64,000 bases of DNA from Magnetococcales bacterium (GTDB lineage: Bacteria > Pseudomonadota > Magnetococcia > Magnetococcales > JADFYX01), in contig JADFZU010000008.1 in the NCBI GenBank assembly GCA_015232365.1, forward strand, positions 1 through 64,000, read 5' to 3'. This document shows, piece after piece, positions 36,451-44,942 of the stretch. The position numbers and the translations under genes were made by a program. A model generated the notes under the pieces. It saw nothing but the letters and a program-made list of their open reading frames with translations. It was not told the DNA's origin and did no database searches. Every line of letters starts with the position of its first letter. Positions within the stretch are counted from its first letter, which is position 1.

Positions 36451-36678
36451 TCAGCTCTTCTCTTTATTGGTTTGACCCTCAATAGTTGTAGAAGTAGTTG
36501 CCTGGTCAGTAGAGGCAGACTCAACAGTAGTCGATTTCTCCTCTTCGTTCATGGCATCTTTAAAGCTTTTCACACCTTTACCCATGTCTTTCATCACCTT
36601 TGGCAGTTTGCCAGCACCAAAAATAACCAAAACAATGACCAAAATGATGATCAATTCTGTGGCTCCCAATCCAAACAT
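36451..36678 (-). CDS. tatA: Sec-independent protein translocase TatA
   Basis: Pore-forming Tat subunit with a single N-terminal helix: MFGLGATELIIILVIVLVIFGAGKLPKVMKDMGKGVKSFKDAM, followed by an amphipathic helix and a short Ser/Thr-rich tail. I place the start at the ATG at 36676-36678 because AGGAGA lies about ten bases upstream. The 18 extra residues in the track are not TatA-like. It is first of the tatA-tatB-tatC-rnj-ftsK run, 40 bp before tatB. Confidence 0.94.
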   Translation of the reverse strand: MFGLGATELIIILVIVLVIFGAGKLPKVMKDMGKGVKSFKDAMNEEEKSTTVESASTDQATTSTTIEGQTNKEKS

Positions 36679-37097
36679 AGCGAAGGATCTCCTATCTTGC
36701 TCTTTATAATATTGACCGGAAAACCGGCACATTTTTTAACATGAAAATGGCGAATCAAGGTACGTATATAGTAAAAAACATTGATTTATCTAGTGTATTG
36801 AAGAAAATAACAGCCTCCTTATTTGGTGACAAGGTTTTCCTAATAGACCAGGCGAATCAATAGGTTGTGCCAAGTACGCAGTTCTAGCTGCCGTTTCCAG
36901 GTTTAACTAACGTTAAATCCTGACCATACTACAGCAAGCACATACATTGTGCTAGATGGGACATATTATATTTAATTTAGACGAGCCGGTTGGGTGTGTT
37001 TTAATCGTACTACCTACTGGTTTTTTTGAGTCATACAAACCAAACAGGTTGTGCCAGTGATGTCCGAACAACCGGACCATCCAGATCAAATCTTGAA
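36679..37097. other. Intergenic region upstream of tatA
   Basis: About 419 bp with no credible gene. It holds an 11-base direct repeat, AGGTTGTGCCA, at 36862-36872 and 37046-37056. It also holds an imperfect hairpin at 36898-36922 (CAGGTTTAAC with GTTAAATCCTG, one bulge). The tatA promoter should lie here but I could not pick it out. Confidence 0.45.
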
Positions 37098-37976
37098 CTA
37101 CTTGCCTTTAGCCTGCCCCAATGCCTTTTCTACACTTATATAGTTGGAACTTCCCGGCTGCAACTGCCCTAGTAGCTTCTGCCACATGGAAATTGCCACA
37201 TTTTTCTCACCAACTTGCAACGCCATAGCCCCCAAAAACCACAGAGCTTCAGGTCTGTTAGGGTCTTGAGTTAGAATTTTTTTATAACGGGCCAACCCAT
37301 CTTTAAGCATTCCTTCATCGCCACTACGAATCTGAACTTCAGCCAAGGCAACTGAATAGTCCAGATTGTCAGGCTCCAAAGTTAGGAGGTGGGTATAGGC
37401 TGCAACCCCTTTTTCAAACTCCCCCAGCACCGCATAAGAGCGAGCCAGACGTGCCCAGCCCTGACGATCATCCGGTTCCGACTTCAACCTTTCAGCCAGA
37501 CGTTCCACCATTTTGTTGACATCAACACCAGCAGCAGAGACAGGAGCCTGGGTGGGAGCAATCTCTTTTGGAGTACCAAGAAATAGGTAAAGAACAGCAC
37601 TAGATACCCCTACCAGGAGGACGACAGCAACCCCCCAACCACTATTGGCAAAGCTCTTGGGTGTTTTTTGTTTTTTGGTTTTTTTTCCAGCAACGCTCTG
37701 CTGCATATTGTCTAAACGGACCAATATTGCCGCAAGATCACTTTGAAGCCTGGCCTTCTGTTCAACCTCATCACCATCCAAGCTGCCCTCCAACTCCAGC
37801 TCTTTAAGATGCCTCAGTACGACATCACGCTCAAAAAGCAGTGATGACAGAGGGTCGCCCTCAAGACCAACAGGCAATGGGCGACCTCCTCTTTTATTGA
37901 AGAGAGGATAAAAAACCACTGTTAAACTTAGCAGTAGCAGTACGGGCAAGATCCAAATCCAGGTCATTACAAACAC
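37098..37976 (-). CDS. CcmI/CycH-like cytochrome c biogenesis protein with TPR domain
   Basis: Two membrane segments (WIWILPVLLLLSLTVVFYPLF and VAVVLLVGVSSAVLYLFLG) flank a coiled region LLFERDVVLRHLKELELEGSLDGDEVEQKARLQSDLAAILVRLD, the standard CcmI N-terminal layout. The periplasmic part (about 155-285) is a TPR domain (GWARLARSYAVLGEFEKGVAAYTHLLTLEPDNLDY). CcmI chaperones apocytochrome c to the haem lyase. No other ccm genes are adjacent, so the call rests on the architecture alone. Confidence 0.82.
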   Translation of the reverse strand: MFVMTWIWILPVLLLLSLTVVFYPLFNKRGGRPLPVGLEGDPLSSLLFERDVVLRHLKELELEGSLDGDEVEQKARLQSDLAAILVRLDNMQQSVAGKKTKKQKTPKSFANSGWGVAVVLLVGVSSAVLYLFLGTPKEIAPTQAPVSAAGVDVNKMVERLAERLKSEPDDRQGWARLARSYAVLGEFEKGVAAYTHLLTLEPDNLDYSVALAEVQIRSGDEGMLKDGLARYKKILTQDPNRPEALWFLGAMALQVGEKNVAISMWQKLLGQLQPGSSNYISVEKALGQAKGK

Positions 37977-38091
37977 CTACAAAGAGATAGTTTTCAAATT
38001 TACGGGGATTCTAACGGAAACCATGCCCATATGTCACCACTTGGCCAGGATATTTAATGAATTATCCAGAATCAGGGCGTAGAGGTGGTTA

Positions 38092-38412
38092 TTATCGAGA
38101 TTTTAGCAGCCGCAAAAATTCGCTGGGATACTTTTTTTTGGTAGGAGAGGAGATTTTACCTGATCTGCTAACTGTTTGACAAAAAGATGAGATGATTTCA
38201 GCATCTAAATCATCCCTTTTATCTGGACTTTTAAGAACCAAATAGGCCTCAACCAGAGTTTTGAACATTTCTTCAGCGCCAGGATCACTGTTGACATCCG
38301 GGTGATATTTTCGAGCAAGATCACGAAAGGCTAATTGAATGCCCTTTTCTGTAGCATTTTTTGCCACACCAAGAACTTCATAATAATCTTTTAGCTGCTC
38401 TTTATTATCCAT
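38092..38412 (-). CDS. Short J-domain (DnaJ-like) protein
   Basis: Residues 8-75 form a J-domain: DYYEVLGVAKNATEKGIQLAFRDLARKYHPDVNSDPGAEEMFKTLVEAYLVLKSPDKR, with the HPD motif needed to stimulate Hsp70 ATPase. The remaining 35 residues are basic and carry no zinc-finger or substrate domain. It is therefore a type III J-protein, presumably a specialised DnaK partner. It is separated from the upstream symporter gene by a strong terminator, so it probably has its own promoter. Confidence 0.88.
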   Translation of the reverse strand: MDNKEQLKDYYEVLGVAKNATEKGIQLAFRDLARKYHPDVNSDPGAEEMFKTLVEAYLVLKSPDKRDDLDAEIISSFCQTVSRSGKISSPTKKKYPSEFLRLLKSR

Positions 38413-38448
38413 AACAGTTCCAAGTTAAACTAATTTTGACAAAATGAC

Positions 38449-38484
38449 AAAAAAAGGGGCTAGAAATAAACTCTAGCCCCTTTT
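38449..38484 (-). terminator. Rho-independent terminator of the Na/Pi symporter gene
   Basis: AAAAGGGGCTAGA and TCTAGCCCCTTTT form a 13-bp stem with a 7-base loop. On the minus strand it is followed by a run of seven T. It lies 22 bp after the symporter stop. Confidence 0.92.
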
Positions 38485-38506
38485 ATTTTCTACTTACACA
38501 TCTTTA

Positions 38507-40321
38507 CTAAACCGCTACAAGTGCTGAAGAACCCTCTTGGTGAAGCACCAATTTGGCAATTCGCTTGGAGTGGAGATAGATCCGCTTGTAGTTCTCTAGG
38601 ATATCGCTCTGGAAAGTAAAGATAGCCATATCCTTACCAGAGACCTTGCCGCCGGACAACAACTGCTGATGACGCTCTAGAACCAGCTTGTCCATACCAT
38701 CAACAATGTCATCTTCCAGCTTCAATACCAATTTAGCCGCATCTGGACGATCATGCTCATACGCAACCAGAGCCGAATGGAAAGCCTTAACCACCATCTC
38801 TTGGAAACCGGTCAAAGTGACAATAGCCTCATCATCAAGCTTTACCTGCCGAGCTGCACACACCTCAGATAGATGGTAGAGGTGAGTCTCAATGATATCA
38901 CCAATATTCTCCAGCTCAGTAATCGTAGTCATGGCCGCCATGGCTTCATCGGCACTCTCTTCTGAAAGATTTTCCTGACCGATACGAGCCAGGTATTTGG
39001 AGATTTCGCCATAGAGGATATCTACCTGATCATCCTTATCACGAATTTTGGACATATGATCAACATCGCCTTTGTAGAGACCAGCAGGGATATCCTTGAG
39101 CATATCTTCAACCACCTCACCCATCCGGCTTGCTTCACGGCGAGCCATGCTCAAAGCCAAAGGAGCAGTAGTCAACATGCCTTCATCAAGATATTTATGA
39201 TGGTATGCAGCTTGAGCCTTGCTAGCCTCACCACCTTCTTTTATAGGCACAAGCTTGTTAACCAAAGCAGCAAACTGGTTGACAAATGGAATTGCAATGA
39301 TTGTATTCACCACATTAAATACTGTGTGAGCGTTGGCAATCTGACGAGGAACCTCGGCTGATAGTTTGGCAGTACCAACCAGGTCAGTGGCTACCGGGGA
39401 GAATGAGACGACAAAATCACCTAGCTGATCAATAAACCCAACCCAGATTAAAACACCAAAGACATTAAACAGCAGATGGACCACCGCCGCCTGAACCGCC
39501 TCACGGCTCTTACCCATACAGGCTAAGAGAGCTGTAACACAGGTTCCGACATTGGCACCAAAAGCCAGGGCGATACCGGCAGGCAGAGTGACAAAACCCT
39601 GAGAGGCCATCACGATAACCAGACTGGTGGTTGCCGAAGATGACTGGACAATGCCGGTAAAGGCCGCAGCAACGAGAACTCCCATAACCGGATTCTCCAT
39701 GGATTTCATCAAATCCAGGAACGGCTCGTAGCTACGCATAGGCTTCATAGCCGAACTCATAACGCTCATGCCGTAGAAAACCAGGCCAAGACCCAGGAGA
39801 GTCAAACCCCAGTTTTTCAGCTTGTCGTCTTTAGCCATGATGCTGATCATGAAACCGCTAAACACCATCCACAACGCATATTTAGTCACCTTGAAGGCAA
39901 CAATTTGTGCTGTGATTGTTGTACCGATGTTGGCTCCAAAAATAACGCCGATAGATTGGGAGAGGTTCATCAGGCCAGCAGTTACAAACCCCACCACCAA
40001 CACCGTCGTAACCGACGAAGATTGGACGACAGAGGTAACAATCGCACCGGTAGTTACTCCAGCAAAGCGATTTGTGGTCATTTTAGCCAAGACATCCCTC
40101 ATCTTGTCGCCAGCAACCTTCTTCATAGAGTCGGTCATCATATCAAGACCAAATAGGAAGAGAGCCAAACCACCTAACAACTTCTGAACCAGCTTACCCC
40201 AGTCAACATCACCCTTTGCTCCGGCAAAAGCAGCGTCTGAGGTTAGCAGCATGAACATGCAAACCCCGAACATTGCCCAGGCAGCTGGGTTTCTCCTAAT
40301 AATTTTCATTAAACTTTCCAT
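38507..40321 (-). CDS. Na+/phosphate symporter (NptA/YjbB type) with C-terminal PhoU-like domain
   Basis: A 604-residue transporter. Two Na_Pi_cotrans repeats show the QSS signatures: GAIVTSVVQSSSVTTVLVVGFV and AAFTGIVQSSSATTSLVIVMAS, each followed by GANIGTT or GANVGTC. Eight or nine membrane helices are predicted. Residues about 390-590 are helical and PhoU-like (ASRMGEVVEDMLKDI, ITELENIGDIIETHLYHLSEV). An N-terminal signal-like segment (AAWAMFGVCMFMLLTSDAAFA) precedes the first repeat. It likely imports or exports phosphate coupled to sodium. A palindrome lies 70 bp upstream. Confidence 0.92.
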   Translation of the reverse strand: MESLMKIIRRNPAAWAMFGVCMFMLLTSDAAFAGAKGDVDWGKLVQKLLGGLALFLFGLDMMTDSMKKVAGDKMRDVLAKMTTNRFAGVTTGAIVTSVVQSSSVTTVLVVGFVTAGLMNLSQSIGVIFGANIGTTITAQIVAFKVTKYALWMVFSGFMISIMAKDDKLKNWGLTLLGLGLVFYGMSVMSSAMKPMRSYEPFLDLMKSMENPVMGVLVAAAFTGIVQSSSATTSLVIVMASQGFVTLPAGIALAFGANVGTCVTALLACMGKSREAVQAAVVHLLFNVFGVLIWVGFIDQLGDFVVSFSPVATDLVGTAKLSAEVPRQIANAHTVFNVVNTIIAIPFVNQFAALVNKLVPIKEGGEASKAQAAYHHKYLDEGMLTTAPLALSMARREASRMGEVVEDMLKDIPAGLYKGDVDHMSKIRDKDDQVDILYGEISKYLARIGQENLSEESADEAMAAMTTITELENIGDIIETHLYHLSEVCAARQVKLDDEAIVTLTGFQEMVVKAFHSALVAYEHDRPDAAKLVLKLEDDIVDGMDKLVLERHQQLLSGGKVSGKDMAIFTFQSDILENYKRIYLHSKRIAKLVLHQEGSSALVAV

Positions 40322-40767
40322 ATGATTTCCTTACTCTAGAATTGAAGGTAAAAAAACTAATCGTGACAAAATATAATAAAGTATGGTGGCCACATTAAAT
40401 GTGACCATATTATCCATATCCATCAAATTTAATTAATGAAATTCAGATCTATTTTGGTAAAGATGACTTGACGACAATAACCAAGGGATCGCCTGAATAT
40501 TAAGTTTCTGTGATAGTGTAGTTTTTATAATCAATTTTCAAGATTTTTATGTAATATATCTCTTTTTTTATTTTTAATTGATATTTTTGTAACTTTTTTG
40601 CACTTATATTTCGTTTCTGTAATATTAATACCATCACTCAACCAGTAGCAACAGTTTTTTGCTGGCAAAAAACCTGAAAGGCATTTTTCTCCCTTGCTTC
40701 AACAACCACTAAGAGTCACGATAAATTCTTCCCTAATCCATTACATACATTAAGAGAGTACACAGAC
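40322..40767. other. Divergent symporter-lsrF-like intergenic region
   Basis: About 446 bp, AT-rich, without an ORF. It should hold the promoters for both flanking genes. The only clear structure I see is the palindrome at 40382-40409; no Pho box is recognisable. Confidence 0.45.
40382..40409. promoter_or_regulatory. Palindrome CACATT-A-AATGTG upstream of the Na/Pi symporter, candidate operator
   Basis: CACATTAAATGTG (40391-40403) is a perfect 6+6 palindrome around one base. It is extended by TATGGT on the left and ACCATA on the right with a 3-base offset. It sits 61-88 bp upstream of the symporter ATG. A dimeric regulator site is plausible; which regulator is unknown. Confidence 0.4.
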
Positions 40768-41649
40768 ATGGCCGATACTGACGGTAACATTGATTCTCAC
40801 GACTATTATCTAGACACCCCCCAAACCGACACCCCTCTGCCTCTTAAAGGGTGTAACTCACTAGACTGGGGCATGAAAAACCGCCTTGCCAATATTTTTG
40901 ACCCGAAAACCGGGCGAACAGTAATGCTGGCTGTAGATCATGGCTATTTTATGGGACCGACTACCGGCCTGGAGCGTATTGACATCACCATCAACCCCCT
41001 GCTCCCATATGCCAACACCCTAATGTGCACCAGGGGAATTCTCCGCTCCACCATACCGCCGGGATTCAATAAAGGTGTGGTTTTACGTGCCAGCGGCGGC
41101 CCTAGCATATTAAAAGAGCTATCTGACGAACGCATAGCTGTAGATATGGAGGATGCAATCCGTCTAAATGTAGCCGCTGTGGCTGTTCAGGTTTTTATCG
41201 GTGGTGAGTTTGAAACCCAATCTGTACACAATATGACCAGTCTGGTAGATGCAGGAAACCGTTATGGAATGCCGGTACTTGGAGTAACTGCGGTTGGCAA
41301 ACAGATGGTGCGGGATGCTAAATATATGCGTCTTGCTACAAGAATGTGTGCTGAGCTAGGCTGTACATATGTCAAAACCTACTATGTAGAGAAAGATTTC
41401 GATACCGTCGCTGCTGCCTGTCCGGTACCAATTGTTATAGCCGGCGGGAAAAAGCAGCCGGAGCTAGACGCTCTAACCATGGCCTACAACGCTATCCAAC
41501 AAGGAGCTGCTGGCGTGGACATGGGCCGGAACATTTTTCAGTCTGACGCTCCTGCCGCCATGATCCAGGCAGTCTTTCGTGTTGTTCATGAGAACATGCC
41601 GCCCAAAGAGGCTTTTGAATATTATGAGACCCTCAAAAATACCAAATAG
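40768..41649 (+). CDS. lsrF: LsrF-like 3-hydroxy-5-phosphonooxypentane-2,4-dione thiolase / DeoC-FbaB-type aldolase
   Basis: From memory, the sequence tracks E. coli LsrF closely along its length: [90 protein letters not shown] and [17 protein letters not shown]. LsrF is a class I aldolase-fold enzyme that acts on the phospho-AI-2 breakdown product. No lsrACDBKRG genes are present, so the cellular role here may differ, for example as an aldolase in another pathway. It is monocistronic, ending at a strong hairpin. Confidence 0.8.
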   Translation: MADTDGNIDSHDYYLDTPQTDTPLPLKGCNSLDWGMKNRLANIFDPKTGRTVMLAVDHGYFMGPTTGLERIDITINPLLPYANTLMCTRGILRSTIPPGFNKGVVLRASGGPSILKELSDERIAVDMEDAIRLNVAAVAVQVFIGGEFETQSVHNMTSLVDAGNRYGMPVLGVTAVGKQMVRDAKYMRLATRMCAELGCTYVKTYYVEKDFDTVAAACPVPIVIAGGKKQPELDALTMAYNAIQQGAAGVDMGRNIFQSDAPAAMIQAVFRVVHENMPPKEAFEYYETLKNTK

Positions 41650-41710
41650 TCTGCATCTTTTTCTCAAGCCGGACACTCTGGTATAAAACCTTTAAATTTC
41701 AACACAATAA

Positions 41711-41752
41711 AAATATAGCCTGGATATCACAAAAAATATCCAGGCTATATTT
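41711..41752 (+). terminator. Terminator hairpin after the lsrF-like gene
   Basis: AAATATAGCCTGGATAT and ATATCCAGGCTATATTT form a perfect 17-bp stem with an 8-base loop, 61 bp after the stop. The trailing T-run is short, so termination may be bidirectional or partly structural. Confidence 0.8.
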
Positions 41753-41838
41753 GTGTGGCAATTAAACAACCACTACTGTATTATACTGTTTTTATAAAGA
41801 AAAACCCCGCCAAATTGCTAACTATCGATAAAAGAGTG

Positions 41839-41868
41839 TTGACTAAAATAACACATCTTTTTTAGATA
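41839..41868 (+). promoter_or_regulatory. Possible sigma-70 promoter before the exported-protein cluster
   Basis: TTGACT (41839-41844) is a good -35 hexamer; TAGATA (41863-41868) follows after 18 bases as a weak -10. It lies about 150 bp upstream of the first exported-protein gene and after the preceding terminator. The -10 is a poor match, so confidence is low. Confidence 0.3.
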
Positions 41869-42016
41869 TAAATACTTCTAAAAACAGGTGCTTAAGCCCT
41901 GTTAAGCAAATCTTCTCCAACTTTATCTTTAAACCACCCCAAGCCACATACCGATAAATCTCTATATCCGGCGGAGAGACCGCGAGAAATACTGACGTAT
42001 CTAAGGAGATTTGCAA

Positions 42017-42766
42017 ATGAAGGGTTTAGTGATGAAGATCGGAGCACATGGAAGAAAAGTTCTGCTCATCGGACTGTTGACATCGGGACTAGCGGCTTGT
42101 GGAGGTCACAGAATTGACCCAACCCAAAGCCGGATGCCAACTTATGAAATGCCAACGGCGATTATTATGCAAACGCCAGCGGTTAGACTGCAAGGTTATG
42201 GTACAGGCGGAATGCCAATGGCAGCCGTACCCCAACCTCACTATGCACCAGCAGGTCATACGCAGATGAATAGAACAGCACAACCTGCTTTTGGAATACC
42301 AAACACCATGGTAGCTCCAAATAGCGGGTATGTTGCTGCTCCATCATCTGGCGACCCGCGCACAATGGTAAGATCAGATGGTGCAACTGTTGTCCAACAG
42401 CCACCGGTAACTGTAAATCGTCCATCAATAGTCATTCCTCAAGATCCGATCTGGGTTGGCAATCCGCCACGGCCTATTCCTCAGCCGCCAGTAGTAGTGG
42501 AACAACCACCTATTGTATATGACCAACCGAGTGTTGTTGTCCGTCCGCCACAAGTTGAGTTTACTCCACCAGCTCGCCCGGTAATGATGCCAAATCCGGT
42601 ACTTATGCCTGCTCCGCAGCAGAGCTACTATCCGCAAATGTCCCAATACCAGCGGCAGACACCAAGTGCAATGGCAGCACCAGTCAAACAACATAGAAGG
42701 TTGATGACCCCTGCGGCTGTAATGCCAAGCCAGCCAGGACCAGAGGACTATCTGCCACCTAAATAA
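42017..42766 (+). CDS. Proline-rich exported lipoprotein (first of an exported-protein cluster)
   Basis: I recognise no family. A signal peptide ends in a lipobox (LIGLLTSGLAACGGHR), so the mature protein should be a lipoprotein. The rest is low complexity: Met/Pro/Tyr-rich at first (RMPTYEMPTAIIMQTP), then a proline-rich block (IPQPPVVVEQPPIVYDQP). It ends with EDYLPPK. Such proline stretches tend to be extended and may span the periplasm or coat the cell. The ATG at 42017 has AAGGAG eight bases before it; the track's TTG at 42011 is less likely. Three further exported proteins of similar composition follow. Confidence 0.75.
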   Translation: MKGLVMKIGAHGRKVLLIGLLTSGLAACGGHRIDPTQSRMPTYEMPTAIIMQTPAVRLQGYGTGGMPMAAVPQPHYAPAGHTQMNRTAQPAFGIPNTMVAPNSGYVAAPSSGDPRTMVRSDGATVVQQPPVTVNRPSIVIPQDPIWVGNPPRPIPQPPVVVEQPPIVYDQPSVVVRPPQVEFTPPARPVMMPNPVLMPAPQQSYYPQMSQYQRQTPSAMAAPVKQHRRLMTPAAVMPSQPGPEDYLPPK

Positions 42767-42828
42767 GCAGATTGGTTTGGAAGATAAGAGGATAGAGCTG
42801 TAATTACCGATTCATGAGCAAGGGATAA

Positions 42829-43212
42829 ATGAGAACAATGAAAATTTATAAGACAATTTTTTCTATCCTGGCATTGGTAGCCACCATCATCATTGGGGCA
42901 GCATCGGTTCAAGCAGATAGCAGAGACAAAAACCAGCTCCGGCCACCACAAAACCGGATGCTCATTTATACTCAAGCAACCCCTTATGCCCACCCAGTTG
43001 ATTACTGGTGGCATTTAGATCCTTCAACATCAGGATCATGGGACTATTTTTCACCTGTTCATAATGTTGAACAACCGATGCCGCTACACAAAGGCACAGT
43101 GTCAACTTATGGAACTCCGACACCAGGTGTCAGGGAAAAAGTAAAAAATGCTTTTTCCAAAACTGTGGTATTTATCAACCCGGTCGCACTTGTAACATCT
43201 CCTGCTTACTAA
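42829..43212 (+). CDS. Small exported protein of unknown function (cluster gene 2)
   Basis: A 127-residue protein with a clear signal peptide (IYKTIFSILALVATIIIGAASVQA) and probable cleavage before DSRDK. The mature part is rich in Pro, His, Tyr and Trp (TPYAHPVDYWWHLDPSTSGSWDYFSPVH) and ends in a short hydrophobic tail. No known domain is evident. AAGGG lies just upstream of the ATG. It lies 62 bp after the lipoprotein gene and 54 bp before the next exported-protein gene, all on one strand. Confidence 0.7.
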   Translation: MRTMKIYKTIFSILALVATIIIGAASVQADSRDKNQLRPPQNRMLIYTQATPYAHPVDYWWHLDPSTSGSWDYFSPVHNVEQPMPLHKGTVSTYGTPTPGVREKVKNAFSKTVVFINPVALVTSPAY

Positions 43213-43266
43213 AAGCAGGTTTAAAAATCAAAGCGACTATCAACACGAAGGAACAAGGGAGTAAAC

Positions 43267-43851
43267 ATGAAAACAATTGTTAGTAAACGTTTTAGAACGG
43301 CCATCCTGGCCAGCGCAGCCTTGATGGCTGCTACAGTTGTTACCCCTCAGCAAGCAAAAGCGGATGCCACTCTGGCAGCTGTTTTGGGTGGTAGCGCACT
43401 ACTAGGTTTGATTCTGCACGCAAATCAACCAATATTAGCTCCGCGTTTTCAAAGAGCTAACAGCATGTTGAGGCATCAAAGTTATGCTGCCCCAGCTCAG
43501 GTTGCCATGCCAGCATATCAACCCTACCCAAGCTATGCTCCAGTTGTATACGCATCTGTAGCTCCAGCTCCAATGCATCAGAATGCATATCGTGTAGTCC
43601 AACCTGTACGTTATCAGGTTACTGCACCATCTGCTTCTCCTATGCAGGGTGTTTACCACTCTAGTGCAAACATGAGTTACCCAATGCAGAGCCAGCCACA
43701 ACATCAATTGGCTGAAGATCCTATGCAGCAGGCTATGATGCAACAGATGCAGCAGCCAGCCCAAGCTCAGCAGATGTCATACCAGCAACCTGGCCAGTAC
43801 GGCATGGGTATGGCTCAACCTCAGTATGGAACAACTTATCCTCAGTACTAA
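43267..43851 (+). CDS. Exported Gln/Met/Tyr-rich low-complexity protein (cluster gene 3)
   Basis: Signal peptide (ILASAALMAATVVTPQQAKA, cleavage before DATL), then a short hydrophobic glycine-rich segment (LAAVLGGSALLGLILHA). About 130 residues of low-complexity sequence follow, rich in Ala, Pro, Tyr, Gln and Met: MQQAMMQQMQQPAQAQQMSY and AQPQYGTTYPQY. The composition resembles disordered, prion-like or adhesive proteins. No family is recognised. The gene has a strong AGGGAG site and is followed by a rho-independent terminator. Confidence 0.7.
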   Translation: MKTIVSKRFRTAILASAALMAATVVTPQQAKADATLAAVLGGSALLGLILHANQPILAPRFQRANSMLRHQSYAAPAQVAMPAYQPYPSYAPVVYASVAPAPMHQNAYRVVQPVRYQVTAPSASPMQGVYHSSANMSYPMQSQPQHQLAEDPMQQAMMQQMQQPAQAQQMSYQQPGQYGMGMAQPQYGTTYPQY

Positions 43852-43901
43852 ATTTTGGTACTGAAAAAAGTACAATAGAGCGTACTTTTGATAGTTGGGT
43901 A

Positions 43902-43953
43902 AGTATAACAGACTTCCGGCAGATAATGCTGGGAGTCTGTTATACTGGTTTTT
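43902..43953 (+). terminator. Rho-independent terminator inside the exported-protein cluster
   Basis: AGTATAACAGACT and AGTCTGTTATACT form a 13-bp stem, with a further CCGGCA/TGCTGG pairing inside the loop. TTTTTTT follows two bases later. It separates gene 3 from the SPOR-domain gene, which must then have its own promoter or rely on read-through. Confidence 0.9.
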
Positions 43954-44008
43954 TTAAAATAGTCTGGTTAAACAAAATTTGATTTTTTGCTTTTGAAGGA
44001 TAATAATT

Positions 44009-44746
44009 ATGGACAGGCAGGACAACACACATCGTCACACAGCACCCATTATGGGAATACTGTTACTAGTGGCCATTATGTTGTTTTCGACCCTAAGCTA
44101 TGCTGGACCATTCGGCAAGACCGAAACAGTCTACCGGCCTCCAAGTATGCACTACTATTCTCCTGATAAAAATCCAGAGTATACATACCAATCTACCGGA
44201 AACTTTGCCAAACATCCGGTAGTTATGCCAAAAAACGTTCCTGTAATAAGCCAGAATGCCTACTATTACATGACCGCGCCACAAACTGATCAAATTAATA
44301 TACAGTCATACCCGCCACAGTCGGTAGGCGGAATTATGATGTCTACACCTCCTAGATACAGCACCCAGCAGACAATGAGGCCACATAATAGAGTTCCGAT
44401 GCAGCAGCAGATGGCTCCACAACAGCATCATGCTCCTAGAGCGGGCATTGCTCCACAGCAGTATCTTGCTCCAAGACAGCCCATGATGGGCCAAGCCAAC
44501 ACGGGGAATATGGCTACACAGTCATACTCTCTCCATGTCGGTAGTTACCTGGTCTACTCCAAGGCAGATGAACTTGAAGAAAAAGTCAAGGCATTGGGCC
44601 TGAAATCATATCGCAAAGAGGTTGCTGCTGAGGGAATACGCTATCTACAACTCCGAGTCGGCCCTTTCCGCACCAAAACAGAGATGAGGCAGGCTGCTGC
44701 CATTCTGAATGAAAATAAAATTAAAAATCGTATCGCTATCCGCTAA
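44009..44746 (+). CDS. SPOR-domain exported protein with Gln/Pro/Met-rich linker (cluster gene 4)
   Basis: An N-terminal hydrophobic segment (IMGILLLVAIMLFSTLSYA) is a signal peptide or anchor. A Tyr/Pro/Met/Gln-rich middle (VPMQQQMAPQQHHAPRAGIAPQQ) resembles the three upstream exported proteins. The last 75 residues are a SPOR domain: YSLHVGSYLVYSKADELEEKVKALGLKSYRKEVAAEGIRYLQLRVGPFRTKTEMRQAAAILNE. SPOR domains bind septal peptidoglycan lacking stem peptides, so this protein probably sits at the division site. AAGGA precedes the ATG. Confidence 0.85.
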   Translation: MDRQDNTHRHTAPIMGILLLVAIMLFSTLSYAGPFGKTETVYRPPSMHYYSPDKNPEYTYQSTGNFAKHPVVMPKNVPVISQNAYYYMTAPQTDQINIQSYPPQSVGGIMMSTPPRYSTQQTMRPHNRVPMQQQMAPQQHHAPRAGIAPQQYLAPRQPMMGQANTGNMATQSYSLHVGSYLVYSKADELEEKVKALGLKSYRKEVAAEGIRYLQLRVGPFRTKTEMRQAAAILNENKIKNRIAIR

Positions 44747-44942
44747 GAACAGAGGAAAAGCTGCGGAGTGTTCCTGATTTTTTTAATCTATTAAAAAACA
44801 TAAAACACTTTAATTACAGTGCTTTACCCCAAAACCCACTAAAAATGTTCCGACAAAATGATATAAGAGCAACAAGAATCTTTGCACTTTACACTTACAA
44901 CATGTAAATTATCGTTTTTTCGTTCAAATATAGAGGTTAAGA

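Noticed and set aside
36862-37056. Two AGGTTGTGCCA sites as attachment-site repeats
   Set aside because: Eleven bases only, with no integrase or tRNA nearby and nothing recognisable between them.
38092-38412. Full-length DnaJ co-chaperone
   Set aside because: Only the J-domain is present; there is no Gly/Phe region or zinc finger, so the name dnaJ was not used.
44881-44910. Promoter TTGCAC-N17-TAAATT before ihfA
   Set aside because: Spacing is right but the -35 matches consensus at only three positions, so I did not list it.
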